DNA from: Candidatus Acetothermia bacterium
GTDB taxonomy: Bacteria > Bipolaricaulota > Bipolaricaulia > RBG-16-55-9 > JANLFV01
Assembly (NCBI GenBank): GCA_024653345.1
Contig: JANLFV010000001.1
Location: forward strand, 271,342 to 335,341
Reading direction: 5' to 3'
DNA length: 64,000 nt
The position numbers and the translations under genes are program-made. Shown here in pieces: positions 35,730 to 43,936 of the stretch (position 1 is the first letter of the stretch; each line of letters opens with the position of its first letter). The notes under the pieces are model-generated. The model was not told the DNA's origin. It saw only the letters and a program-made list of their open reading frames with translations, and ran no database searches.

Positions 35730-36680
35730 TCATTGCCCCGTCACCTGGCTGCAGGCCACGAGATGACCGCTCTCCGCCTCCACGAGCGCGGGCCTCCGAC
35801 TGTCGCAGCAACCGGCCTGGTCAGTGATCGGGCACCTGTCGTAGTAGACACAGCCGCCGGGAAGCCCCGCGGCCCTTACCCTAAGGCCGGCCTCCACTTC
35901 CTCCCATTTCTTATCGAGCCGCGGCACAGAGGCCATGAGTAACCTCGTGTATGGGTGGAGTGGGTTCGAGTATATCTTCTCCGTGGAGCCCATCTCCACG
36001 ACACAGCCGCGGTAGAGGATCACCGCCCTCTCGCTGATATAGTAACCCAGGGAGAGATCGTGCGTGATGAAGAGGATGGACAGGCCGCGCGGCTTGAGAT
36101 CAGCGAGCAGATTGAGGACATCCATCCTGGTGGAGGCATCGAGCATGCTGATGATCTCGTCGGCCACGAGGAGCTTAATGTCCAGAAGCAACGCGCGCGC
36201 GATCAGGAATCGCTGAAGTTGGCCCCCACTGAGCTGGTGGGGGAACTTGTTCAGGACATCCGGGGGGTTCAGCCCGACGGCCCGCAATGCCCCCTCCACC
36301 TTCGCGCTCCACTGCGCTCCCGTAAGCCCGGGGAAGAATTCATGCCTCACAATCCCAAAGATCCGATCGGCCTTGAAGATCGGGTTGTAGGAGCAGAACG
36401 GATCCTGGAAGACCCCCTGCACATCGCAACAATACTTCTTGAGCGCGGCCCCCTTGAGCGTGGAGATGTCGACCCCGTTGAATCTGATCATCCCCGAGGT
36501 TATCGGCGTGAGGCGCAAGATCATCTTCCCGATCGTGGTCTTGCCGCTCCCGCTCTCCCCGATCAGGGAGACAACCTCACCATCCTCGATATCGAAGCTC
36601 ACATTGCTTACGGCGTGGAGCTCCTTCCCCCCGAAGGTTCCGACCCTGTAGACCTTCGATATCCCTTCAAGCTCGAGCAT
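35730..36680 (-). CDS. Opp/Dpp-type ABC importer ATPase 2 (OppF-like)
   Basis: A 316-residue ABC ATPase with Walker A GESGSGKTTIG, signature LSGGQLQRFLIARAL, Walker B KLLVADEI and the C-terminal oligopeptide-type extension with HPYTRLLMASVP and three clustered cysteines (YYDRCPITDQAGCC) that in this family can bind an Fe-S cluster. The start MLELEG at 36680 is preferred; the frame continues upstream into the preceding gene, with which it overlaps by 14 bp. It pairs with the ATPase at 36667-37635 to power import. The locus points to oligosaccharides rather than peptides. Confidence 0.9.
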   Translation of the reverse strand: MLELEGISKVYRVGTFGGKELHAVSNVSFDIEDGEVVSLIGESGSGKTTIGKMILRLTPITSGMIRFNGVDISTLKGAALKKYCCDVQGVFQDPFCSYNPIFKADRIFGIVRHEFFPGLTGAQWSAKVEGALRAVGLNPPDVLNKFPHQLSGGQLQRFLIARALLLDIKLLVADEIISMLDASTRMDVLNLLADLKPRGLSILFITHDLSLGYYISERAVILYRGCVVEMGSTEKIYSNPLHPYTRLLMASVPRLDKKWEEVEAGLRVRAAGLPGGCVYYDRCPITDQAGCCDSRRPALVEAESGHLVACSQVTGQ

Positions 36681-37635
36681 GCTCTTCGAACGCCTTCCAG
36701 CAAGCGACAAAGTGATCCCTGTCGATCTCAGTGAACGGTGGCACCTCTGTGCATCTGTCGAACGCCACGGGACACCGCTCTCTGAACCGGCATCCGATCG
36801 GCGGATCGAGCAGCAACGGCGGGCTTCCGGGGATGCCCGTCAGCCGCCTCTCGGACTGCTTCACCCCGACTTTCGGCAGCGATGATATCAGGAGCCGCGT
36901 GTATGGATGGCGCGGGGAGTGGATGATCGTGGCCGTAGCCGCCTTCTCCGCCAGTTGCCCGGCATACATGATGAGGATGGTATCGGCAATCTGGTAGAGG
37001 ATGGAAATGTCATGTGTAATGACCATCACGCTCTTGCAGCAGCCCTGGTCCCGAAATGCGACGAGCATCTCGGCGACAGCCTTTTGGCTGGAGACATCCA
37101 GTGCTGAGGTGATCTCGTCGGCGATGAGGAGAGAGGGGTTCAGCAAGGTTGACAGGACCATGACCATCCGCTGCTTCATCCCGCCTGACAGCTCTATCGG
37201 ATACATGTTCAGAACATCGTGCGAGAGGTTGACGAGGTCCAGCCTGCTCCTCAACTCCGGCAGCTTCGCGCGAAAGTCCACCCTCCTCGAGCGGAGCAGC
37301 TCCGCGGCCATCCTCCCGATCTTGCGCGTCGGGTTCATCGCGTTCATCGCATACTGAGGGATGATGGAGATCTTCTTGAAGCGGAAGTCGTTCATCCTCT
37401 CCGTGTCCCAGATAGGCAGCTCTTCGCCATCGAGGGTCACGCGACCCTCTACGAATCTCATCGGCGGGGCCAGGCGGACCAAGCTATGGCCGAGTGTCGT
37501 CTTGCCGCAGCCCGATTCGCCGGCCAGGCCCATGATCTCCCCGTCGGCGATGCTGAACGTGGCCCGCTCGAGCGCTCTGACATCGCCTTTGAGGGTCTGG
37601 TAGTAGACGGTGAGGTTTTCCACCCGCAGGCTCAT
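36667..37635 (-). CDS. Opp/Dpp-type ABC importer ATPase 1 (OppD-like)
   Basis: A 322-residue ABC ATPase with Walker A GESGCGKTTLGHS, signature LSGGMKQRMVMVLSTL, Walker B LIADEITSALD and the oligopeptide-type C-terminal HPYTRLLISSLP and CRFRERCPVAFDRC. Together with OppF-like and two permeases it forms the usual Opp cassette of five genes. It follows the OppC-like permease by 4 bp. Substrate is inferred from GH130, GH113 and GH3 neighbours. Confidence 0.92.
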   Translation of the reverse strand: MSLRVENLTVYYQTLKGDVRALERATFSIADGEIMGLAGESGCGKTTLGHSLVRLAPPMRFVEGRVTLDGEELPIWDTERMNDFRFKKISIIPQYAMNAMNPTRKIGRMAAELLRSRRVDFRAKLPELRSRLDLVNLSHDVLNMYPIELSGGMKQRMVMVLSTLLNPSLLIADEITSALDVSSQKAVAEMLVAFRDQGCCKSVMVITHDISILYQIADTILIMYAGQLAEKAATATIIHSPRHPYTRLLISSLPKVGVKQSERRLTGIPGSPPLLLDPPIGCRFRERCPVAFDRCTEVPPFTEIDRDHFVACWKAFEEHARA

Positions 37636-37639
37636 GCGG

Positions 37640-38497
37640 CTACATCTCCCTCAGTTTGGGGTTGAACACCTCGTCCAAGCCGACATTTGTGACATATAGT
37701 GCGCCCACGATGGCCGTGATCGCGAGACCTGGGGGGATGAACCACCACCATACGCCGAGCAGAAGGGCGCCCCAGAGGACGGCGTTATTCATCATCAAGC
37801 CCAGCGAGACGGCGTTGGTCGGCCCGAGCCCGATGAAGTCCAGTGTGGCGGCGATCAGTATCGCCCCGCCAAACTGGAGGATGAAGACCAGCAGCAGATA
37901 GGACATCATGTTCGGGGCAATCTCGCTGAAGATTATCCGCCAGTCCTTCATCCCGCTGAGCCGGGCTAGGTCAACGAAGTCCCTGGCGCGCAAGGAGAAT
38001 GTCTGGGCCCGGATCGCCCGCGCCGCCCAGGGCCAGGCTGTGCAGCCGATGAACAGGCTCTCCACGAGAATCCCGCGGACAGTGAGATACGCTGCTATGA
38101 TCAGAAGTATGGCCAGGGTTGGAATGACGAGGACGATGTTCGTGATCATATTGAGGATCTCGTCAATGATGCCCCCGCGGTAGCCGGCGGTGAAACCGAT
38201 GACTATCCCGATGAAGGTCCCCAATGCCCCGCCAATAGCCCCCACTAGGAAGGTCGCCCTGAGCCCGTGGACAAACTGAGTGAAGACATCCTGCCCGAAC
38301 ATGGTCGTCCCGAACCAGTGTTTCGCCGAGGGCGGCTGCGCCCCCTTGGGGTTCACATAGTCATAAGGGGCATAATGCGTGAGAAGAGGCCCGACGAAGG
38401 TGAGTAAAAGAAAGAAGAGGATGATCGTGAACCCAAACCGCACCTTGTTGTTCCTCAGGGCGAAATAAAGGATCTCATGCTTCTTCTGCTTCTTCAT
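37640..38497 (-). CDS. Opp/Dpp-type ABC importer permease 2 (OppC-like)
   Basis: A 285-residue inner-membrane permease with about six helices. The N-terminal cytoplasmic stretch KKHEILYFALRNNKVRFGF and the HWFGTTMFGQDVFTQFVHGLR segment are typical of OppC/DppC, and the EAA loop reads ARLSGMKDWRIIFSEIAPN. It overlaps the OppB-like gene by 4 bp. Confidence 0.92.
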   Translation of the reverse strand: MKKQKKHEILYFALRNNKVRFGFTIILFFLLLTFVGPLLTHYAPYDYVNPKGAQPPSAKHWFGTTMFGQDVFTQFVHGLRATFLVGAIGGALGTFIGIVIGFTAGYRGGIIDEILNMITNIVLVIPTLAILLIIAAYLTVRGILVESLFIGCTAWPWAARAIRAQTFSLRARDFVDLARLSGMKDWRIIFSEIAPNMMSYLLLVFILQFGGAILIAATLDFIGLGPTNAVSLGLMMNNAVLWGALLLGVWWWFIPPGLAITAIVGALYVTNVGLDEVFNPKLREM

Positions 38498-39486
38498 GCT
38501 CCCTCCCCGACCATTCCCAGCCGCGTGCGCGGGTCGACGATCACATAGGCAATATCAATGGCGAAATTCGCCAGCAACACGCCCATAATGATGAAGAGGA
38601 AGCATCCCTGGATGAGGAAGTAATCCTGGTTCTGAATGGCCTGCAGGATCAGGTAGCCGATCCCGGGGTATGAGAAGACGACCTCCGTCACCAGGGCGCC
38701 GGCGACGATGACCCCCAGGTCGAGGGATAGGCCGGTGATCTGGGGCAGGATAGCGTTTCTGAAGGCATACTTTCGCACCAGCCTTCGCGGTGCCCCGAGC
38801 GCTTCGAGGTAGTGGGAGTAGTCCGCCTCGAGCTCGTAGATGATCATGTTCCTCATCCCGATCGCCCAGCCACCAAACTTCACTAGGAACAGGGAGACGA
38901 ATGGGAGGAACCAGTGCTTTAGGACGCTCCCCACGAAGGCCCAGGAGAGATGGGGCGTCATGGCGAAGCTGTAGGCCCCGGCAATGGGGAAGATGTCCAG
39001 GACGATTGCGAAGACCCAGGAGAGGAGGATCCCAAGCCACATGTAGGGGGTCGCGGTGAGGATGTAGCCCAGCGGAGAGACGGTGTTGTCCAACCACCTA
39101 GATCGCGCGGCAAGAGCGCCGAACTTGTTTCCCGCGAACCAGCTCAGCAGGATCGCCGGGAGAAGCAGCAGGATATCATAAGGAACGGCGCGCATGATCA
39201 CCTTGATCACCGGCTGAGGGAAGAGGTAGACACTCGTCCCGAAGTCGCCGTGGAAGAGGGCGTTCCAGAAGTTGAGATACTGCTTCCAGACGGGGACATC
39301 CAGCCCGAAGGCCTTTGTGTAATAGCCATACATGACCTCAAGACCCTCCGCATGCAGCATTCCTCTGGAGAGCATCGTTTGGACCGGGTCTCCGGGCATG
39401 AATCGCGGGATCATCCAGTCGATAGTCACCGCGAGAAAGAAGGTCAGGCTGTAGACGAGCAGCTTTCTCCCGAAATACCGGCTCAT
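38494..39486 (-). CDS. Opp/Dpp-type ABC importer permease 1 (OppB-like)
   Basis: A 330-residue permease with the OppB/DppB N-terminus (LLVYSLTFFLAVTIDWMIPRFMPGDP), about six helices and an EAA loop EALGAPRRLVRKYAFRNAILP. It is separated from the solute-binding protein gene by 97 bp that hold a strong hairpin, a common device to express the binding protein above the membrane parts. Confidence 0.92.
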   Translation of the reverse strand: MSRYFGRKLLVYSLTFFLAVTIDWMIPRFMPGDPVQTMLSRGMLHAEGLEVMYGYYTKAFGLDVPVWKQYLNFWNALFHGDFGTSVYLFPQPVIKVIMRAVPYDILLLLPAILLSWFAGNKFGALAARSRWLDNTVSPLGYILTATPYMWLGILLSWVFAIVLDIFPIAGAYSFAMTPHLSWAFVGSVLKHWFLPFVSLFLVKFGGWAIGMRNMIIYELEADYSHYLEALGAPRRLVRKYAFRNAILPQITGLSLDLGVIVAGALVTEVVFSYPGIGYLILQAIQNQDYFLIQGCFLFIIMGVLLANFAIDIAYVIVDPRTRLGMVGEGA

Positions 39487-39517
39487 CTGAACTCTTCTCC
39501 GCTTAGGGCTGGATCAA

Positions 39518-39553
39518 CCCCGCCCCTCCCCAAGGTTACAGGGAGGGGCGGGG
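39518..39553 (-). terminator. Intercistronic hairpin between binding protein and permease genes
   Basis: A perfect 13-bp stem (CCCCGCCCCTCCC pairing with GGGAGGGGCGGGG) around a 10-nt loop. There is no T-run after it on the minus strand, so it is more likely a partial terminator or 3' mRNA stabiliser than a full terminator. Confidence 0.65.
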
Positions 39554-39583
39554 CTTGAACAGCCTTACCAGGCTAGCTCCAGC

Positions 39584-41320
39584 TTACGGGCATGCACCAG
39601 TCGGCTGCAACTGGGTGAGCGTGAGCAGACCGCCCATCTGCCAGTAGCCGGACCAGGTGCTGGGAAGACGCTTGACGGAGACACCGGCAACCGGGATGGG
39701 GTTGTTGTTCGTCTCCGTCGGCCAGTTCGTCCAGCAGGTATTGGTCCACTGGGCCCACAGGCCGTTATACCAGAGGGGGATCATCGGCATCTCTGTAAGC
39801 ATCAGCTCCTGAATCTGGCTACAGACCGCCTTCATCCCCGCCTCATCAGATGAAGGAGTCGCGGCCAGCTGGTCCACGAGGGCGAACATCTGCGGGTTGT
39901 CATACCGGCCGAAGTTGCCGCTGCCCATGATCTCCTGGATCGGGTGCCGGAACAGGAGGTTATATAGCGTCCAGGGGGTGTTACTCATCCCGGCCCAGTT
40001 GTTGAGTGTCATGTCGAATGTCCCGGTGGTGAGGGCCGTGTTCCAAGCTCCGTAGTCCGGGGTCTTGTCCTGGACATTGATCCCGGCAGCGCGAGCGCTG
40101 CTAGCGATGATCTTGATCGCCTCCATCCAGTCCGTCCAGCCGAACGGGCAGGTGACCTCCAGTTCGATCTTCGAGCCATCGGGGGCCTCGACGAAGCCGT
40201 CGCCGTCGATATCCTTGTAGCCAGCGCTGGCGAGAATGGCCGTAGCCCTACTCGGGTTGTAACTGAACCCAAGCCTAGCGACCACGTCTTGGTCCACGTA
40301 TTTCTCCAGGCTCGGCAGGAGGCCAGTGGGGTTCGCGACCTTCACTAGGTCAGCGAAGGCGACCCGAACGATCTCGGGGGTGTTGATGGCGAACGCGAGC
40401 GCCTTCCTGAAATCCGGGTCGTCCATCGGCTTCTTCGTCGTGTTCAAGAACAGGACAGCCGTATTCGCGGAGAGCATGTAGGGAGGGCCGGCAAAGTAGG
40501 TCTGGACATAACCCCACTGCGTCAGGTGGGCAATGCCCGGGAGGAAGTTGTTGCTGAGATCCACGTCCCCCTTGATGACCGACCCAAGGGCAACAGTGTT
40601 GGTGCTGAAGCGCATGTCGACGATTCTCCGCGGCGCGGGGTTCAGGCCAAGTAGCCTCGTCCCCCACCAATCGTCGTTCCTCACCCACACGTTCCGGTCT
40701 TCGCTGTGGGATTCATACTTGTAAGCACCCGAGCCGACCGGATTGGGGTTCATCCCGCTGGTGATCTCCTGCTCCGTCCTTCCTTGCCAGATATGCATGG
40801 GCACGATCGCGATGTTGTAGAGGTTGTTGTCCCACTCCTGGTAGAGCGGGTTAGCGGTGAACTCGAATGTCACCTCGTAAGGCCCCGTCTGCGTAACCTT
40901 CTGCAAGTAGTTCCAGGTGGGACTGAACCAGATGGCAGGATACATCTTGGCCAATTGGAAGGTGAAGACAACATCGTTAGCCGTCAGCGGGTTGTCGTCA
41001 GTCCAGGTGATCCCTTCCCTGACCTTCAGCTCGTAGGTGTTGGCGTTGACCCAGCGCCCACTCTCCGCCAGCCAGGGGATTAGCGTATCGGTCAGGGGGT
41101 CATACATGAACAGCGTCTCGTAGACAAGTCCAATCGTCCCCGTCGTGTTCGCCTTGCTCCAGGTAATGAAGGGGTTCCAGTCTGACGGCGGCCCCCAGGC
41201 CGCGCCGCTGACGTAAAGTGTCTCATTGCGCGGGAAGACCTGGCCCAGAACCAGCACGCTCGTCAGCCCCAGAACCAACAACACCGCGAGCAGCCTGCAA
41301 ACCCTACTCCAAGACCACAT
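39584..41320 (-). CDS. Family 5 extracellular solute-binding protein
   Basis: A 578-residue periplasmic binding protein with a signal peptide (about 1-27, hydrophobic LLAVLLVLGLTSVLVLG) and SBP_bac_5 hallmarks: WNPFITWSKANTTGTIGLVYETLF, DNPLTANDVVFTFQL and DPDFRKALAFAINTPEIVRVAF. Family 5 proteins bind peptides but also beta-glucans and mannooligosaccharides in Thermotoga-like bacteria. No lipobox is seen. It is the first gene of the importer operon, preceded by a 320-nt leader and a LacI-type operator. Confidence 0.92.
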   Translation of the reverse strand: MWSWSRVCRLLAVLLVLGLTSVLVLGQVFPRNETLYVSGAAWGPPSDWNPFITWSKANTTGTIGLVYETLFMYDPLTDTLIPWLAESGRWVNANTYELKVREGITWTDDNPLTANDVVFTFQLAKMYPAIWFSPTWNYLQKVTQTGPYEVTFEFTANPLYQEWDNNLYNIAIVPMHIWQGRTEQEITSGMNPNPVGSGAYKYESHSEDRNVWVRNDDWWGTRLLGLNPAPRRIVDMRFSTNTVALGSVIKGDVDLSNNFLPGIAHLTQWGYVQTYFAGPPYMLSANTAVLFLNTTKKPMDDPDFRKALAFAINTPEIVRVAFADLVKVANPTGLLPSLEKYVDQDVVARLGFSYNPSRATAILASAGYKDIDGDGFVEAPDGSKIELEVTCPFGWTDWMEAIKIIASSARAAGINVQDKTPDYGAWNTALTTGTFDMTLNNWAGMSNTPWTLYNLLFRHPIQEIMGSGNFGRYDNPQMFALVDQLAATPSSDEAGMKAVCSQIQELMLTEMPMIPLWYNGLWAQWTNTCWTNWPTETNNNPIPVAGVSVKRLPSTWSGYWQMGGLLTLTQLQPTGACP

Positions 41321-41640
41321 AAAGCCCTCCTTTGCTCAGTGAGATTGACAAAGCCTCAGTTCTGCACCCTCTTTACATCACCTCCTTTGTTCGTGAGACT
41401 CACCCAGCAAAGGTGGCCGCCAAGGCTGGCCAGCTTGGGTGCAAGTGTCTGATTGGATAAGACGATTTGCCCGGCAGCATCAGCGCGGTATGCCGTGCTT
41501 ACCGATCGCCTTGCCAGTCTTGGGAGCAGAGAGGAAAGACTCAAGCTAGGGAGGAAAACACCGGTGTTGGATCTGCTTACCCCTTGGACCCCGCCTGCCA
41601 GGCTCGCCTCCCTCATGGCCGCTCTTGGAACCGCTCCCAA
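41321..41640 (-). promoter_or_regulatory. Long 5' leader of the importer operon
   Basis: Between the promoter (41647-41675) and the binding-protein start lie about 320 nt. On the minus strand two similar segments carry Shine-Dalgarno-like AAGGAGG, at 41381-41404 and 41326-41349 (CCTCCTTTG-TC-GTGAGA on the plus strand), 55 bp apart. The second serves the binding-protein gene. I see no convincing small gene or known riboswitch. Confidence 0.45.
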
Positions 41641-41641
41641 G
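41624..41641. promoter_or_regulatory. LacI-type operator O1 (importer operon)
   Basis: CTTGGAACCGCTCCCAAG, an 18-bp imperfect palindrome with the central CG of LacI-family operators. It starts 5 bp after the -10 box of the importer promoter, covering the expected transcription start. It matches O2 at 17 of 18 positions. Confidence 0.75.
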
Positions 41642-41646
41642 TCCGA

Positions 41647-41675
41647 AGTATAGCACCCCAGAAGCTGCCTGTCAA
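41647..41675 (-). promoter_or_regulatory. Importer operon promoter
   Basis: Minus strand TTGACA (41670-41675), 17 bp, TATACT (41647-41652), the best sigma-70 match in the window, directly followed by operator O1. Confidence 0.8.
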
Positions 41676-41813
41676 GTCCCCCTCCAAACCGGCGGCGGCC
41701 AATCCCCGTTCAAATCGCCCCCATGAGCCGGGACGCCAGCTGTAGCCCGCAAGTGGTGTGAGCTAAGCCCCGGTCCTCTTGAATGAGCTTCCCTCCCTGG
41801 CCGAACGTATGGA

Positions 41814-42830
41814 TCAGCTCGGTCTGGTGCAAGACCTGCGCACCATCAGCTCCGTAGGGAGAACGACCCGTTGCACTGCTATTCCGTTCTGGACTCTTCT
41901 CTTGAGCCGATCGATCAGGACCTCAACGGCGAGCTGGGCCAGCCCCTCGATCGGCTGGTGCACAGTAGTCAGGGCCGGTTCGAGCGAGGCTGCAGAGGGC
42001 AGGTCGTCAAACCCGATCACGGAGATGTCCTCGGGGACCCGCAGGCCCGCGCCCTGGATCGCCTTGACCGCACCGATCGCCAACGAATCGCTCGCCACGA
42101 ACACGGCCGTGGGCCGCTCCTCAAGAAGGCGGGCCATCGCAGCACGACCCCCGGCCTCGGTGAAATCGCCCTCGACAATCAGCGCATCTGGCACAGGCAG
42201 GCCGTTGTCTCCCATCGCTTTCAGGAACCCGGTGAGGCGGTCCTGGGCCGGGGTCATGTTGAGGGGACCGGTGATCGTGCCGATGCGCTTGTGCCCAAGA
42301 TGGATGAGGAACTCCGTGGCCATCCTCGCCCCGCCGATGTTGTCCACATCAACATAACTGACCCGCGCGTCCGGATGGCGCCCGATCGTGACAAACGGGA
42401 TCCCCGTGTCAAGGAGCCTGGGAACCAATCCGTCATCCAGGCAGGTGTTAGCCGTGAGGACGCCGTCGACATAGCCGTTGTGGACGATTCGATCGTGCAT
42501 GGTCTTGGAGTCTACCGAGGCCGTGAAGAGCGAGAGAATGAGCTGATACCCACTCCTATTGCAGGCATCCGTAGCCCCGCGAAGCATCAGCGCGAAGTAG
42601 GGGTCGGTGAAGAGCCTCGAGACCGCCTCAGGGATGATCATCCCGATGATGCGAGTGCGCTTCGTGGCCAAACTTCGGGCAATGGCATGCGGGCGATAGC
42701 CGCACTGCTTGATCGCCCGCTGGACGCGCCGCCTTGTCCTCGGGTCAACGCTGGGATGGTCGTTGATGACCCTCGACACGGTCGAGCGCGAGACACCGGC
42801 GATCCTCGCGACGTCCTGGAGCGTTGGCAC
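41814..42830 (-). CDS. LacI-family transcriptional regulator
   Basis: A 338-residue LacI-type repressor: N-terminal helix-turn-helix TLQDVARIAGVSRSTVSRVINDH (about 3-25), hinge helix RPHAIARSLAT, and a periplasmic-binding-like sensor domain with IGMIIPE, SDSLAIGAVKAIQ and ISVIGFDDLPSA. I place the start at GTG 42830 because AGGAGG is 8 bp upstream and the family begins here; the open frame runs further up without homology. It is predicted to repress the importer operon at O1 and its own gene at O2, with a mannose-derived oligosaccharide as likely inducer. Confidence 0.92.
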   Translation of the reverse strand: MPTLQDVARIAGVSRSTVSRVINDHPSVDPRTRRRVQRAIKQCGYRPHAIARSLATKRTRIIGMIIPEAVSRLFTDPYFALMLRGATDACNRSGYQLILSLFTASVDSKTMHDRIVHNGYVDGVLTANTCLDDGLVPRLLDTGIPFVTIGRHPDARVSYVDVDNIGGARMATEFLIHLGHKRIGTITGPLNMTPAQDRLTGFLKAMGDNGLPVPDALIVEGDFTEAGGRAAMARLLEERPTAVFVASDSLAIGAVKAIQGAGLRVPEDISVIGFDDLPSAASLEPALTTVHQPIEGLAQLAVEVLIDRLKRRVQNGIAVQRVVLPTELMVRRSCTRPS

Positions 42831-42842
42831 GGCCTCAGCCTC

Positions 42843-42860
42843 CTTGGAACCGATCCCAAG
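42843..42860. promoter_or_regulatory. LacI-type operator O2 (autoregulation of lacI gene)
   Basis: CTTGGAACCGATCCCAAG, 18 bp, differing from O1 at one position. It overlaps the end of the -10 box and reaches the Shine-Dalgarno of the regulator gene, so bound repressor would block its own expression. Confidence 0.75.
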
Positions 42861-42887
42861 TATACCACCGCGGGCGATGATAGTCCA
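42859..42887 (-). promoter_or_regulatory. lacI-type regulator promoter
   Basis: Minus strand TGGACT (42882-42887), 17 bp, TATACT (42859-42864). Confidence 0.65.
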
Positions 42888-42900
42888 GTCCCTTCTGACT

Positions 42901-43929
42901 TCACGGCTCTTGGAAGAATTCGCGGATGATCGCCTCGGCTGGCTTATCGTGGGGAGTGTAGCCCGTATCCTGCGGGCCGCCTTGATCAGGGTCCGTCGAC
43001 CAGGCCCACCAGAAGACGCCTCGAAACCAATCGTGCTGGCGCCAGAAGGTCTGGAAGAACGCGAGATAACAGTCGGCTTGCTCCTGGAGGTCAATAGGCC
43101 CCTGTGCCTGCCAATCCCAGGGGGCGATGTTGGTCCCATCCAGGCTGCGATAGCCGATCTCAGTGAAGATGACTGGTCTCCCCCAGCGGGCGCTGAGGCC
43201 CCGAAGCCGGCTCAGGTGGGGCCCCCAAGCTGCCTCCAGTTCCTCGACAGTCGGATCCTCCTCGTCGGTGAGAGGGTAGTAGGCATCGACGCCGATGTAA
43301 TCGAGCGCATCCCAGAACTTGATCCGAAACTCTTCACCGCTATGGTTAGCTGCGTAGATCAGCAGGCCATGGTAGAGTTCGCGGACTCGGGAGACGATCT
43401 CGCGCCAGTCGGCCTCCCGCACAGTCGTCCTTTCCAGCTCGACTCCCACACAGAACATCTCCACTCGTTCTGCTTGGGCAAGTTGGGCATAATGCTGGAT
43501 GAAGCGGCTATAGGAGGCAAACCAAGCCTGCCAATCGCTCTCTTCAGTGAAGGAGATCTCGCCGCGCCAATGGGCCGGATCATCATCGAGATCGAGATGC
43601 GGCTTGAGCAGGACTTTGAGCCCCAGGCGCCTCGCTACTTGGATGGCATGGCGCAGATCATCGTCAGTAGGCGTGCGCGAGCCCGTGAGACAGCCGATCT
43701 CTGTCGAGTGGATATTCTCCTGATAGCAAGTGACGATAAGCGCCAGCCACTCCGCCCCGGTCTGGGCGAGGAGCTCCAAAGAGCGATCGGCCTCTGGAGT
43801 GCTATAAAGCCCATGCCACCAAGCCGCGAAGGAAAGACCTTTAATGAGGGCGGGCTCGAAGCTCGTTGGAGTCACATTCATTGCCAATAGGCATAAGATG
43901 AACAAAAGCGATGCGAGCCTGGCTTTCAT
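42901..43929 (-). CDS. Secreted glycoside hydrolase, GH113-like beta-mannanase
   Basis: A 342-residue TIM-barrel hydrolase with a signal peptide (about 1-20). The start KGLSFAAWWHGLYSTPEADRS and TGAEWLALIVTCYQ resemble GH113 (clan GH-A) beta-1,4-mannanases. Clan GH-A catalytic residues are visible as acid/base Glu164 in GVELERT and nucleophile Glu257 in VIFTEIGY. It would cut mannan outside the cytoplasmic membrane into oligosaccharides taken up by the neighbouring ABC importer. It starts 7 bp after the GH3 stop, so the two are cotranscribed. Family assignment is from memory of the sequence pattern; another GH-A family is possible. Confidence 0.8.
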   Translation of the reverse strand: MKARLASLLFILCLLAMNVTPTSFEPALIKGLSFAAWWHGLYSTPEADRSLELLAQTGAEWLALIVTCYQENIHSTEIGCLTGSRTPTDDDLRHAIQVARRLGLKVLLKPHLDLDDDPAHWRGEISFTEESDWQAWFASYSRFIQHYAQLAQAERVEMFCVGVELERTTVREADWREIVSRVRELYHGLLIYAANHSGEEFRIKFWDALDYIGVDAYYPLTDEEDPTVEELEAAWGPHLSRLRGLSARWGRPVIFTEIGYRSLDGTNIAPWDWQAQGPIDLQEQADCYLAFFQTFWRQHDWFRGVFWWAWSTDPDQGGPQDTGYTPHDKPAEAIIREFFQEP

Positions 43930-43936
43930 GCCCCCC

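Noticed and set aside
41375..41390. AAGGAGG followed by ATG-TAA on the minus strand, a possible start-stop regulatory site
   Set aside because: The spacing between AAGGAGG and ATG is only 2 nt, too short for initiation.
41356..41640. A 94-codon frame in the leader of the importer operon
   Set aside because: Starts on TTG within the operator, has no Shine-Dalgarno and no homology.
42709..43890. A 393-codon open frame on the + strand
   Set aside because: Antisense to the GH113-like gene and the start of the LacI gene, both of which have catalytic or HTH motifs.
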